The translations under genes and the position numbers were made by a program. From contig JAMYHX010000036.1 of the NCBI GenBank assembly GCA_025529335.1, forward strand, positions 62,001 through 126,000: a stretch of 64,000 nt of DNA. Reading direction: 5' to 3'. The notes beneath the pieces were generated by a model, which saw only the letters and a list, made by a program, of their open reading frames with translations, was not told the DNA's origin and did no database searches. This document shows positions 33,510 to 45,719 of the stretch, piece by piece. The DNA comes from Rhizopus sp. PT2906. Its lineage: Eukaryota; Mucoromycota; Mucoromycetes; Mucorales; Rhizopodaceae. Numbering within the stretch: position 1 is the first letter of the stretch; each line of letters begins with the position of its first letter.

Positions 33510-34515
33510 GATGATGTAAGTAATAAAGTAGCACCTCTTTTTTTTTGCGTTGTGTTCTCCCTACTGAAGCAGGAATTCAATAAATTTAAATCGCCGCAAA
33601 CCAATGACATAATGCATAGATCAAGCTCGTCTTTTTCGCCAGAAAGGAAGCGTATGTTGAGAAGAGGGGGGGAACAGCTCGGCAAGCCGGAGGAATAAAG
33701 AGATGAATAATGCATACAGTGATACCATTTTTATGTATTGACGGAAGACACTATTTATAATCAAATGTTGAATTACATTCACAAAAGATATAGCACTATA
33801 GCTTCAGAACCTATACAAAAGAAAATCAGAGGGCAGGTATTACAAGGGATAGTTACGCTAATCTAGGTAGATAACGTTCTCTTATATAAAAGTCAAATAA
33901 AAAGAAATAAGGGCGTTTTATTTAACAAAAATGCTCTTACTCCCAAACAAAGCTTGAAAAATATCTAAGAGAGAGGGTTGCCTCATATCCAAGAGGCTTT
34001 GGAATATACAAATATAAAGACCTTCCTGGCTATAGGCATTACTTTCTGGAAACAATCTACAATAAATTAAACAAGCAAAAATTGGTCTTGACCTATGCCC
34101 AAAATTGTATAATTATAAAAAAGAAGGCTTTTACTGTAAAGATCTATGTGCGCTATTCTTGGTTTTAATTAAGATCACATTCATGGAGAGTATTTCTTGA
34201 TAAAACACTTCAAAAATACTTGCTTAGAAACTTATTATTTCATATAAATTATGCTATATTTACTAAAGATGAGCTAGCGTTACTGCGCTTTCTTTGTTTA
34301 AATAAACTGCTGATGTATGCATAAAGTCTAGCTTACTCGGCGTACAAAACAGAGCCGTATAATATGCCTGAGGTCGATTGAAAATACCAATCAATATGAT
34401 TTTCAATAGTTAACCACAATAATACCTGTAGTTTATTTTTATTTTTTACCAATTCTATAAATATGAGACAAAGGCTTTTTTCTCTTTCAAAAACTTTACT
34501 TACCCGTTATTGATC
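33510..34515. other. intergenic between divergent YKT6 and P450 genes
   Basis: Very AT-rich, no open frame of note. Should contain both promoters. A TATA-like tataaatatgag lies at 34455-34466, about 55 bases before the P450 start. Confidence 0.45.
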
Positions 34516-36368
34516 ATGAATGCTCAGACATTTGACATGCTTATAGGCCCTAGCAGAACCAAGTCAGTATTAGGGGTTGTTATAACGTCAATAGCTGTCA
34601 TAGCTCTTTTCAAGAGGGTTATTGGTATTCGCAAAGGCAACACTTCTGAATTTAAGAATATACCTATGCCAAAGGGGAGCTACTTTTATCTTGGTAAGCT
34701 TCAAACAAGCCAACCCAAGTTACTGATTGCTTACCACATATTCTTATTAGGACATATTCCATTAATGGCCAAGAATTCAGGAAAAGCTATGCGAAAATGG
34801 CATGATGAATGTGGTCTAGTATATAGGATCAAGATGGGTGTTCAAAACTGGCTGTTTATTGGTGATCCACAAATGGCTCATGATATCTTTGTCACAAAAG
34901 GATCCTTTACTTCAAATCGTTCGCACTGTACTTTTTTAAGCTTACTTAATGGCAATCGACAAAGGTACACTTATATACACAAAGCAAGGTAGATAATAAC
35001 TTTTTGCTACTACTAGTGCTATCCTGTTTGCTGATAATGAACATTGGAAATATGCACGAAGTACATTAAATACCATTTTTTCATCAAGGTCAATAGATAG
35101 CCTATCCTATGCACTAGAGGACGAAATTGGACAATCAATAGACCTGATGATAAAAGACGCACAGGAACTAGGGGAAATAGATCCAATAATTTACATTCGC
35201 TTGACGACCATGAACGTATTTTTAGTTTTAGCTTTCAGTATCTCTGGAGCAAGATCAGTAGATGATCCTCTTTATATCAAGATGAACCATGTCGTAGAAA
35301 AATCAGTATCCTTTATTGATCCTGCACTAGACATCAGCAATATGCTTCCTCTTTGGAAATTCTTTGATATTTTTTCTTCAAAGAAGCATCAGATGACAGA
35401 GTTTTTGGAAAATGAAGTAAAGCCGTTTATTAGATCTATTATAGAAAGGGCTCGAACAAGTGAAAAAGATAACTTGATGAAAAAGTTGGATGAAGCAAAA
35501 GGCCAAGACAAGCTAGATGAGACACACATTGTGGCGCTTATAAGTAAGTTCGTCATAGCTTTATTATAATAGTTTCCATTAACCTTTACTGCCGACGAAA
35601 AGCCGAAACCCTTATTGCTGCTACTGATACTGTGTCTATAACCACAACATGGGCTATTGCCTATCTCTGTAACCATCCAAAAGTTCAAGAGAAAATGCAT
35701 CAAGAGATTGATGCATTTGTTAAGAAGCATGGTCATGTTCCAAGCTTTACAGATAGAGCAGAACTACCTTACTGCTTCTCTTTTCAGAAAGAATGTCTTC
35801 GATTTCGCCCACCTGGGTTTACAGGTATCCCACACAAAATATCTAAAGATAGTGAGTATCCACGTTTACCTATAAATCAAAGATCATCCAACTCTAAGTT
35901 TTTTTTATCTAATAGTCGTATACAAAGACTGTCTTATTCCAAAAGATACCCTCATTATAGCTAGCGTATCTATATTAAACTATCGTGCAGATATGCTTAA
36001 GAACGCAGACGAATTTATTCCAGAGAGATACATCGAGGATACAAGAAGCATATCTGCATGCAATAGCATGCATACCACTAAACGTACTGATATCACCTTT
36101 GGCTTTGGGCGTCGCACTTGTCCAGGCAGTTACTTGGTAGTTTTTTTTTTGCTTTTTTTGCTTATAGCTGATTGTGTTTTAGGCTGAACGAGAAATGTTT
36201 TCTATGCTGATTGAATTGATATCAAAGTGTACTATCAAACCCATTTTGTCATCAAAAGGAACCCCTATTTATCCAAAATTGGATGAATACATTGACGAAA
36301 CTGTTATAGCTCCCCCTGCACAGTTCAAAGTTCGCTTGATAAAGCGTGAGAAAGAGGTTGTAAACTAA
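34516..36368 (+). CDS. cytochrome P450 (first of a tandem pair)
   Basis: Six exons (34516-34693, 34751-34964, 35017-35543, 35603-35851, 35916-36136, 36183-36368) give 524 residues. An N-terminal membrane anchor (SVLGVVITSIAVIALFKRVI) is followed by the Pro-rich hinge IPMPKGSYFYLG. The I-helix reads LIAATDTVSI, where the usual AGxDT is AATDT. The K-helix ExxR is KECLRFRP, and the haem loop FGFGRRTCPG carries the axial cysteine. It is an ER-bound, haem-thiolate monooxygenase that takes electrons from a P450 reductase. It is closely like the gene 900 bases downstream, sharing most intron positions, so the two arose by tandem duplication. The family may be CYP509, frequent in Mucorales, but I cannot confirm that. 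Substrate unknown. Confidence 0.93.
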
Positions 36369-37242
36369 TAAAGTAAAAGGTATTTCATCATAATTGACAT
36401 GGACATGAATCTAGTACTAGATTACAGAGTTGTGAAATGTATAGTCATTTTGGTAAATAAATAAGTAGCTGCTTTCTTGTAATTAATGTGGTATAATACC
36501 CAAGCATTCATGGCAAATATGGAAGGCATTATTATACGAAAAAACAACTTCATGGACATGTTGTCCAGAGCGACTTTAGCTGAATCCTTTAAAGAGGTCA
36601 ATTAACGAAGAGACGGTATGGTTCTAGTAGGTTACTTGTGAGCATAGACAGTCAGGCTCCTTAAATATAACTCATTTGAGAAAGTAACACTGGACTACAA
36701 GCCTGGCGCTACTTCTGTATTTTTCCAAGGGATTGGTCACTTGTATAAAGGTTCGCGCGGTTATTTAGGATGAGGCTTTTTGTACTAGTGACAGATTGTG
36801 GATGGCGAGTATATGTTTAGTGGTTTACTTATTTGTTAAATGAAGAAAATGCATGTGGTAGAACTTTTGGTTCAGTTTATGTATTTCAATTTCCATGGTT
36901 CCAATGTCCCAGGTAATACGTAGCACGTTAAGCAACGCCTTTCTTCGTACTACCTTTGAATTCTCGTTTGCTATAAGCTTATTACGCATTATAGTCATTA
37001 ATTCGGTTGGTAAGCTTTTTTCATTTTTGATTTCTAAATGCTATTGCACTTGGTATCCATGCACTTATACTAAAGTGGTATCAGATCATTGCGCTATATG
37101 CTGTGATTTGCTTCAATGTGCCCCTTAACTACGTATCACGACGATATTACTACATCAATTAAAGTTTGTTGTGTAATAGATATAATAAACGCTTTTGGTT
37201 CTGATTATGCTTCATTTTCTTTTTCTTATACGGTTTATAAAC
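36369..37242. other. spacer between the two P450 genes
   Basis: No intact gene. A 77-codon frame at 36895-37128 has no recognisable domain. The spacer holds the terminator of the first P450 gene and promoter of the second. Confidence 0.45.
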
Positions 37243-39095
37243 ATGGACTATTATCACGAACTAATACAAAAAATCGGACATCCTGAAAGATACAAGACAA
37301 TTCTGGGTGCAGCAGTAGCATCAGTAACCACACTCTATCTCCTCAAAAGAGTCATAAGTGGCATGTCTAAGAAAAAGTCTGATGAATTCAAGGGTATCCC
37401 TGTACCCAAGGGAGAATACTTTTATCTTGGTAAATACATATATAAAAAAATATGGATTAACCTACTTATGATGGTCAACAATAGGACATGCGCCATTATT
37501 AGGCAAAAGACCAGGAGAGGTTATTACCAAATGGCACCAAGAGTATGGTCCAATCATTAGGATAAAAATGGGTGTTCAAAACTGGTTATTACTCGGTGAT
37601 CCTCAAGTCGCTCATGAAATCCTTGTTTCTAAAGGGTTAGTAACATCAGGTAGACCAGAACACACGTTCTTGGGAAAAATTCACGGAAAGGGTGGAAGGT
37701 AATGTGTGGTCAAGATTATTGCAAAGACAACTCATTATAGTTTTAGAGGAGTTGTTATGGTAGACTATGGGGAGCAATGGAAGGACGCGCGAAATGCACT
37801 TTTACATATCCTTTCACCAAAATCAGTCGATAGTTTATCAAGTATAATCGAAAGAGAAGCCGAGAAGGGCGTAAAGTATATTGTGGAACTTGCAAAATCG
37901 CATGGGGCGATTGATCCACTTGATTTTTCTCGCTTTATTGCAATGAATCTGATGTTCTCTGTCGCGTTCAATATCCCTGGTACAGAGTCCTTTGATGATC
38001 CTACATTTAAAGAAATGTTGCATTTCGTAGAGAGAAATGCTCATTTCATTGACTTGTCTAACGATGCTAGTGTCATGTTTCCCATCATGAAGTTGCCAGA
38101 AGCATTGTTTGGAAAAGAGAAAAAGATGAAGCGTTATGTGGATGATGAGTATTTCCCTTTTATGAGACGAATTATCAAACGTGCTCGTGAAAGCGATGGC
38201 GATAGTCTAGTAAAGAAGGTTGATAGCATAAAGAATGAACATCGTATTGATGAAATAGGTGTGACCGTTCTTATGAGTAAGTATAATAGAAGTGCTATAG
38301 GACTAAGGTATAACTTTTTATTTTATTTTTAGGTGAGATTCTTTCTGCAGGATCCGATACTGTAGCCCTCAGCATGACATGGTCTATTGCGCTTCTCTGC
38401 AACCATCCTGATGTTCAAGAAAAGATTTATCAAGAAATCAAGACCTTTATTAAAGAGCACGGGCGCCATCCAACCTTTGCTGACAGGGAAGCAATGCCTT
38501 ACTTTATTGCATTTCAAAAGGAATGTATCAGATATCGTCCTGGAATGGATTTAGGCATGCCTCACAAGGCTATGGAGGACTGTAAGTAATCTAATATGCC
38601 TATACGTTTCATACTAAACTCGTAACTAGTCTTCTACAAGGACAGCCTTATTCCAAAGGGTACCATACTAGTCTCTAACCTTCATACCTTACACAGCGAT
38701 CCAAACAACTTTGCTGATGCAGATAAATTCATGCCTGAGCGATATCTAGATGACACACGATCAATGTATGCTGCAAGCAAAGGCAGCTATCAAACGCGAG
38801 ATCATTACACTTTTGGATGGGGCAGACGTATCTGTCCAGGCATTTACATGGTAATCATTTAATATACGTACACATCCAAATCCATTGCTTATGCCCAGAC
38901 TGATCTTAGGCTGAAGGTGAAATGTTTTATACCATAACGAAATTAATATCAAGATGTATCATTAAGCCAGGCCTGTCGTCAACAGGAGAAGAGCTCTATC
39001 CTGATTTACAATGTGGCATTAATACCGGTATCAGTATTACACCTATGCCTTTCACTATTCGCTTAATTAAGCGTGATGTTGATAATAATAATTAA
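37243..39095 (+). CDS. cytochrome P450 (second of a tandem pair)
   Basis: The architecture matches the gene upstream: anchor TILGAAVASVTTLYLLKRVI, hinge GIPVPKGEYFYLG, and shared blocks such as IRIKMGVQNWLLLGDPQVAH. The I-helix has the standard SAGSDTVALS, the ExxR helix is KECIRYRP, and the haem loop is FGWGRRICPG. The protein is about 510 residues. I start it at ATG 37243 (MDYYHEL) because this aligns with the start of the first gene; an in-frame ATG at 37207 would add twelve hydrophobic residues. The last exon begins after an intron ending at about 38910 and ends IKRDVDNNN. Two copies with different I-helix sequences suggest the pair has begun to diverge in substrate or activity. Probably ER membrane. 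Confidence 0.93.
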
Positions 39096-39181
39096 AGATA
39101 CTTTAATGGCTATTAAACCTACAGTTTATTGTAGGAAGCAGGTCATGATAATAATAATACAAAGCAAAATAAGCATATTAA

Positions 39182-41615
39182 TTAATAAGCAGCAGCAACC
39201 CCCTTCTTTCTCGGGTCGCTAGCAGCGTGTAAAGTACCATTAGAGAACTTTCTAATAGCCTGTGATGCTGAGACGGTACCCGTTTCCGCCAAGTTTTGCA
39301 GCTAAAAGTAAAAAAGTGAGTATACGCTTAGATTTTATAGTTCATAATAGTTACAGTATGGCCTATCTCCTCTAATTGATTTAATATATTCATATCATAA
39401 CCTGTCTCAAATCCTACAACATTGGGAAACAGTTGATGGTGAATTCTAGGTGCACTGACAGCATCAAACACATTGTCACCAAAGTCGTATGTGTTCAAGA
39501 TGACCTACAAAAGAAAAAAAAAAGTTACGAAATACATAAATCAAATATTCTTCTTCATCTTTTACATTCAATGTAGCCGTCATTATTTGTGATCCTCCTG
39601 ATCCTCCAACAGCCATTTCAAGCTTGTTATTCTCTCCTTCGATAATGGTTGGTGTGATGGTGGATAAGGGTCGTTTACCAGGTGCTACGTACATCAGAAG
39701 ATTAGACACTAAAATAGTTTAAGAATACAAAGACGTACCAGCATAGTTGTATACACTTGGATACAATCCAAAGTTATTAGGAATTCCAGGAATAGAGAAA
39801 TCATCCATTTCGTCGTTCAAGATGATGCCTGTCACAGGATCCATAAACTTTGCACCAAACATCAAATTCACTGTAGATGTAAGCGACACAGCGCTATCCT
39901 CTTTATCTATAACTGAAAGATGCATGGTTCCATGAGGATCTTTTGTATCGAATTTAGGGTGGTAATATAAGGGCTCAAATGTTCTATCCTAAAAAAAAAA
40001 AGTGTCAGATACGCTCCAATACTCCCTTTGTTCTTACATCTGATATATTCTTGCGAACGTAGTCAGCCCAATCCTTGCTAATGATTTCTTCTATACGTTT
40101 TTGGTTATGAATAAAGTCAGGATCACCCAATTCAGTTCTAAATGCATATCCAAACTTGAGAGCTTCGATGAGTCTATGTATATTCAGGGCAGTCGGACCG
40201 TCCTTTTGAAAATTGTAGGCTTCAATAATGTTCAATACACTGAGAAGTGCCGGTCCACTTGTAGGTGCTGAGCATGTAACCACTTTTTTACCGTGATAAG
40301 AGGTGCTGATTGTAGGACGGATAAGAGGTTTGTAATTTCTCATATCTTCCATTGTTAGAATACCGCCAGCTGCTTGTGTTGCATTGACAATTGTTTGGGC
40401 AATTATGCCCTGAAAAGGAAAATGTCAGTTGCATGATATGTGACAATCACCTAATATATACCTCATAAAACACATCAGCTCCTTCTTCTGCAATGATTTT
40501 CAGTGTCTGAGCCAGTTTAGTTCTTTTGATAATATCGCCTGGTTGAGCTATAACACCTGTAGGAGCATAGACTTCTGCAAATCCTGGTTCTTTTTCGATC
40601 CAAGTTTTTGATTTCTGTAAAGTTCATTCAGTAAATTCAATGATGCTATTCATCTATATATTACCAGTAATTTGCTATAGAGTAAGTCTGTTACTTCAAA
40701 TCCTTCTTCTGCAACCTTGATAGCAGAAGCAAATAAATCCTTCCAAGGAAGCTTCCCGTATCTAATTTACAGTATGAGCATACTTTTCCCTTGATTTTTG
40801 TTCAGTTTATACCTTTCATGTGCCAACTGAAATCCTCTTATTTCTCCACTATAAAAAGGCCCAACTGATCAGCGCATATCTCATATCTTTCTCATTCTCA
40901 CTTACGGTACTCCTACAGCCAAACCTCCCCTTTGAGCTGCCATTGGATCATGGACAAACATATCTTTATGTGATGCAGCAGGCGCTGATTCACGAAAATC
41001 AATAAACTCAAAGGTTCCATTGGGCGAACGAATGAGCATGAATCCACCACTAGAAAAAGCAGATCAATATCTACTATCCATTCCCCCCCTCCTCACAAGA
41101 CAGACACTTACCCTCCGATACCTACTCATGAGCCAATGAATATGACGCAATTCTTATCATATATTATATTACCTGTTGCAAAGCTATTGACAACGCCAAT
41201 ACAAAGAGCAGAAGCAATGGCTGCATCAACAGCACCTCCACCATCCTTCAATACTAAAGTAAAGTCATGTTACTGCACAAGTCTCGAATAACAAGTATAT
41301 TTACTATCAAGTCCTGCATCAGAGCATTCTTTTAACTCAACTGCTACTGCGCCTTGATGTCCCACCACTAGGTGAGGTTCAGTATGATCCTCTATATATA
41401 CAGTTCAATGCATTATATTATTGCAGTCAAAGAATCTCTTTTTTTGTTTTACCAGAGTATTTGTCAATAGCAACCCTTTTGAACGGAAGCGAGGCGGTGG
41501 CAGAGATAAACATAAGCATAATAACTGAAGCTGTAAATATAAACAGCCTGTTTCTCTTGATCTTTTTTTCATTTTGCCCCATGAAGGGTTGGCTTTCTTC
41601 GTCAACCGCAACCAT
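39182..41615 (-). CDS. gamma-glutamyltranspeptidase
   Basis: An N-terminal cytosolic stub and one signal-anchor helix (RLFIFTASVIMLMFISATA) are followed by exons covering the whole GGT fold. Seen in order: LVVGHQGAVAVELKECSDAG, GGGFMLIR, the heavy-chain body (TFEFIDFRESAPAASHKDMF, LPWKDLFASAIKVAEEGFEV, GGILTMEDMRNYKPLI), and the autocleavage site before the catalytic Thr in GTMHLSVIDKEDSAVSLTST. Then come VTGIILNDEMDDFS, the PLSTITPTII block, AVGGSGGSQIM and the C-terminal RKKGVAAAY. The enzyme cleaves glutathione and its conjugates at the gamma-glutamyl bond, in fungi at the vacuolar membrane. At least nine short introns split the gene. Start at ATG 41615 is the one that precedes the acidic stub MVAVDEESQ. 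Confidence 0.94.
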
Positions 41616-41875
41616 TATCTCAAACAAGAAAAAAACAAAAAACAAAAAAAAAGCAAAGACCGTTGATAAAATCCCAGTGAATTTGTTCCTGTTGCTCGTC
41701 ACGCAATTGTATTCCCAAGACTAAAAAAAACGCTTATTCTCACAAATAGATATCCATTGTGTATGTGTGTATGAGTGTGTCTGTGTGTGTCTGTGTACAT
41801 GCCTTTATTTTGTTTTACCAAAATCGTATTTATTTATAAAAATGCAAGTGATTTATGTGTTGTTCAAAATCCAAT

Positions 41876-42500
41876 TTATTTTTCCTATTAAAAAAAAAAC
41901 AGTGAGAATCAAGTGTGTGGATATAGCAACAACAAAAAAAAAAACTTACAGGAATTTCGATTTCACCAGCGTCAATAGCATCTTGAATATCCTTGGGGCT
42001 TTGACCGTCGACGGTACAACCAACAGAGAAAGCGGTACCAAGGATTTCCTTGACAGTACCCTTGAGTTCACGAGCCAAGGACTTGAAGCGCATGGTACGA
42101 GCAATTTCAATAACATCATCAAGAGAGATGTTACCAGAGTGCTTGATGTTCTTTTCCTTCTTACGGTCACGAACGGGTTCCTTAAGAGCCTTGATGACTA
42201 AAGAGGAAGCGGAAGGAACAACGGAAACTTGAGCTTGACGGTTTTGAATGGTCAATTGGACAGTGACACGGAGACCCTTCCAGTCCTTGGTACCCTTGGC
42301 GATATCTTCACCAACCTTCTTGGGGGACAAACCGAGAGGACCGATCTTGGGAGCGAGGGCACTTGAAGCACCAACTTCACCACTAAATTATGTACATGAG
42401 TTACATTGTTCTAAAGTTGTATATATATATATATCTTGTCTTACCCAGTAGCACGAAGGTAGATGATCTTTACCTCACTAGGATCGAACTTGGGTGGCAT
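41876..42500 (-). CDS. RPL12: ribosomal protein L12 (uL11)
   Basis: Starts MPPKFDPSEVKIIYLRATGG, then after an intron EVGASSALAPKIGPLGLSPK, and continues with NISLDDVIEIARTMR and GTAFSVGCTVDGQ to EIEIP. The final codons (EK and stop) come from a tiny last exon at 41885-41876 after an intron of about 60 bases, giving 165 residues, the same length as in yeast. The protein sits at the stalk base of the 60S subunit. A 59-base 5' UTR intron is likely (42560-42502, gtaagc...ttatag) just before the ATG, as is common for fungal ribosomal-protein genes. Codon use is strongly biased to C-ending codons, as for a highly expressed gene. Confidence 0.96.
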
Positions 42501-42858
42501 CCTATAACAATCATGTTGGTTCTGGCGTAAATGGATGGATCATGATGATGTGATGCTTACCTGTAATATGTTGAGAAAGGGAGGTTTTATCAATGCCCCC
42601 ACCTTTTCCCTTATACTTCATGTTGTAGAGGTAAGAGCAGGGCGCTACTTTACCATTAAGAAATGTCCGGACCGGAATTTTTTTTTCGTAAGTTTGGTCT
42701 TTGAGTAGATATTTGACCAGATATCCAAGGAAACGACCTTGCTTAATACAAGCAGAAACTCTTCAGTTCACCTTTGGTTTTCCTTGCTTTATTATTAATA
42801 AAATAATATCACAATATTACTGCAACTTTTTCACTGTAACTAGTCAACAAACATCATT

Positions 42859-44010
42859 ATGTACAGCGGACAATCTTCATTCTCCAGTCTTACCGATCAA
42901 AGGGTGATAAATGCTACAAAAGAAGCTGAAATGCTTGAATGCATTCTGCTAGATCTTGAGAACGAATGACCAAGAAACACTACATTGACATACAAAAAGA
43001 AGCAGAAGATCTTTATGGCAAATGTCATGTATAGATGTATTGTAGGAGCGTGCTTACGCTTCTTATTTCAACATGACTTTTGCATAGAAAATCGCTATGA
43101 AGGGCTGTATTATAACTGAAGCGAAGCTATTGCGTTTTCTTGATAAAGCCGCCGTACCTACAGGGCAATTAAAGAAGGGTTGAAAGGACGATGGTTCCGT
43201 ACATGAGCTCAAAATAGAAACTATTCAACAATATATCAAGGCAGTGGTTAACTTTCATGCAATTCAATTCTCCATAAAAGTATCCAGGGAAGCCAGCATC
43301 CATGGTGTTGCTCTGCGTGCATGGTTGTAGAACAGACGACACAGTGAACGATAGCGAAAACGTGAGAACTACGAGGATCGCGCTCGTCACACTGCACAGG
43401 GCGGCTACATCCCTGAAGAACTTGTCAAGCTATCAATCTTCTATTTCAAAGAAGAAAAGGAGAAGACATTCAGGGACCGAATGCTCTTTCTGATGTAGCA
43501 TATGATGCTCTTACGTGGCGAGAGCATTAGGAATATGGGATTATGCGATCTTTTCCCTTTAGAATTCAAGGATGAAGGGTTCTCTGAATGCTCCGTACTG
43601 GTTCTACGTCTGGATCATGGAAAAACAATCAAGAAGCGCATATAGTATGCTGACACCATCCGACACCGTGACCACCGCGTGTGTGCTTTTGGCACGCTAG
43701 CTATGTACTTCTTTTACAGGTGAGTTGATTGAATGTCGGCAATGACGTTATATTCAACTAACTAATTTCTAGATGACATATAACAAACGAAGATTCCCCT
43801 TGTTTTAATACAAACATAGACTGGTTTAACCTGAAAATTGCCAAAGGAGTAGACTATAACAAGCCCTTGACCTACGCAACACATTATACAGTAACCACCC
43901 GTGCTTTCGATGTCTGTTCCGTTAGTATAAGCAAGAAACCCCATGCAAGCCGTGGTAGTGGAGCTCAGCATGCTGAAATAGACGGAGCAACAGAACTTGA
44001 CACTGGAATC
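42859..44010 (+). pseudogene. Crypton-type tyrosine recombinase / Ndc10-like relic
   Basis: A start MYSGQSSFSSLTDQRVINAT leads to KEAEMLECILLDLENE and a stop. Later pieces are KLLRFLDKAAVPTGQLKKG, IETIQQYIKAVVNFHAIQFS, YIPEELVKLSIFYFKEEKEK, LLRGESIRNMGLCDLFPLEF, RHRDHRVCAFGTLAMYFFYR. After an intron at about 43720-43772 come NEDSPCFNTNIDWFNLKIAK and YATHYTVTTRAFDVCSV. Several stops and frame changes interrupt it, including a TGA where a Trp codon is expected right after the intron. The layout (N-terminal helical domain, then a catalytic-like domain with R and HRDHR) is that of Crypton/Ndc10-like proteins, which are tyrosine-recombinase relatives. I identify it by pattern; no active-site claim is made. 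Confidence 0.62.
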
Positions 44011-44277
44011 TGACGTACACCTGATCCTCTCATTGAATTCAATGCTCCTACTTCAAAATAACAACCGTCTACACAAAGCAATGGTGCCATTTTTCGGAAA
44101 CAAGCTCTATACCCGGATTTGTGAACATAACCTTGACTCTTGGAATCCGACAAGCAAACTTCCTGGTGATGTATTGCTCAGAACGTATATGAAAAGACAC
44201 GGCTCTTTTTCCGCTTTCCATCACTTCATAGATTCTTGTCTTATTTGAAAAGATATCTACAACAACAGACTTGGTCC

Positions 44278-45050
44278 ATGCCAACTGTAAAGCAGTTACA
44301 GGCAGAACTTGCTGCAGTTAAGGCTGAAACCACCCGGCTCAAACAACAAAACGCTTTCCCTCCTTGAGCGGTTAGCTCATGCATCCAGCGCCCCTGCTCC
44401 TAAGAAACCCGCTCCCACTTTGGTCTCCTCTCCACCGGCATCTCTTCCACTGACGTCTCCCTCACTGACATCTGAAACCTCAACGCAAACCAAGCCTCCT
44501 CAGAAACGTCCTCCGTCTTCCGATTTAGGTTCTCCTTCTCTTCAGAAAGCTGCCACGCTCCTTCCTAGTCAAATGACTGCTGCTCGCACCTTCAGTGTCT
44601 CCTTTGCCAATCATGGCTATAAGTTATTATACTTGCCTCTACGTCGCCATCTCCCTATAGGTAACTGCGTTCTCGTCTGCGTCAACTGAATATCAACACC
44701 CGTCGTATTCTCAACATCCATTATCCCGATCCCCACCTTGTTACCCTCCTAATTCATAATGATTATGAAGATGAACTCCGTTCAAAACTTAAGAAATTTA
44801 AGATTCTCATACAGGGCGATTACGATCCTTTAGATCCCTTGAACCTTCGTAATCCCAATTACGACGACTAGGACGAAGTGAACAGGACGACCGCCGCGCG
44901 TGGCCTGTTTCTGTGTCGTATTCTTCATGCTCTCGATTACCTTAAAGGTCCTGTTAAGCGGGCTGTAGTCAATTTCTTCGTTAACAAAGGATATCTTGAT
45001 CGTAACGAATTTCCTAAGCTATTTCCCGTCAAAAAGACATGAGCTTTAAT
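44278..45050 (+). pseudogene. LINE ORF1-like relic
   Basis: ATG at 44278 begins a coiled-coil MPTVKQLQAELAAVKAETTR, broken by a stop at 44366. The next frame continues SLLERLAHASS into a Pro/Ser-rich stretch and the block RTFSVSFANHGYKLLYLPLR. After another frame change come RLRQLNINTRRILNIHYPDP and LIHNDYEDELRSKLKKFKIL, then a stop near 44870 and GLFLCRILHALDYLKGPVKR. This coiled coil, disordered linker and RRM-like/CTD-like fold is that of ORF1 of LINE-type elements as seen in Mucorales. No ORF2 follows. At least three lesions make it a pseudogene. Confidence 0.55.
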
Positions 45051-45173
45051 TACTGTTTCTCTCAATAGCCTCCTTTCCTGAGAACCATCTTCTTTGTCCT
45101 TTTCTTCAAGCCACAGCATTTTACCCCTCATTCTTTGAACTGGCCCGAGGTAAAATTAGTATGAAAATACTAC

Positions 45174-45700
45174 GTGCCCACTTGGGTTAAAAAAAATTGT
45201 TTGATCGTATATGAAAAGACAACGGATCAAATTGACGCGAGCGTGTCGGTCCTCAACCTGGCAAGCACCATGGATGATAAAATCAACAAACCCTTGATCG
45301 TGTCTGCTTCACAGCTTCTCCAGTCTCTTCCCATGGATCCCACTAACACCGATATCTCAGAGACTACACTGATCACCAGATATATTGTCACCTTACTGCA
45401 GCCTCTGTTTGACAACGATGACCAAAACATCTGACTCGATTTCACGGGTACCGAGCTTGCTGAAAAGTGCAAGCGATCGCCCAGATTGCATAATCATGCG
45501 CTTTCCTCACCAAACAAATGACGGCACCAATATTGGCTGCAGTGAAATGAAAAAAAAAAATGTCTATAGCAAGCAACTATTACTTGATGAACTGAGATCA
45601 GTTTTGCCTCACGTTCTTTGGCAAAAAATGCCATTGATGACAATCACCTTGGTGGCAATATCAGCATCCAGATTGTCAGTAAATCAAGAGCTTTATTATT
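45174..45700 (+). pseudogene. relic of a nuclease-like lineage-specific family
   Basis: One frame gives SASQLLQSLPMDPTNTDISE and TLITRYIVTLLQPLFDND. The next frame continues DRPDCIIMRF and GTNIGCSEMKKKNVYSKQLL. The order RPD ... G-x-N-I-G-x-S-E-M-K resembles a PD-(D/E)xK-type core (D then ExK), a pattern I recall from expanded Mucorales families of unknown role. The frame change near 45440 and stops beyond 45700 show decay. Function is only inferred from the motif. Confidence 0.35.
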
Positions 45701-45719
45701 GAAGGAATATATATTATTG

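Noticed and set aside
33506..33715. Minus-strand frame upstream of YKT6
   Set aside because: No domain, starts with a non-ATG codon and overlaps the probable promoter.
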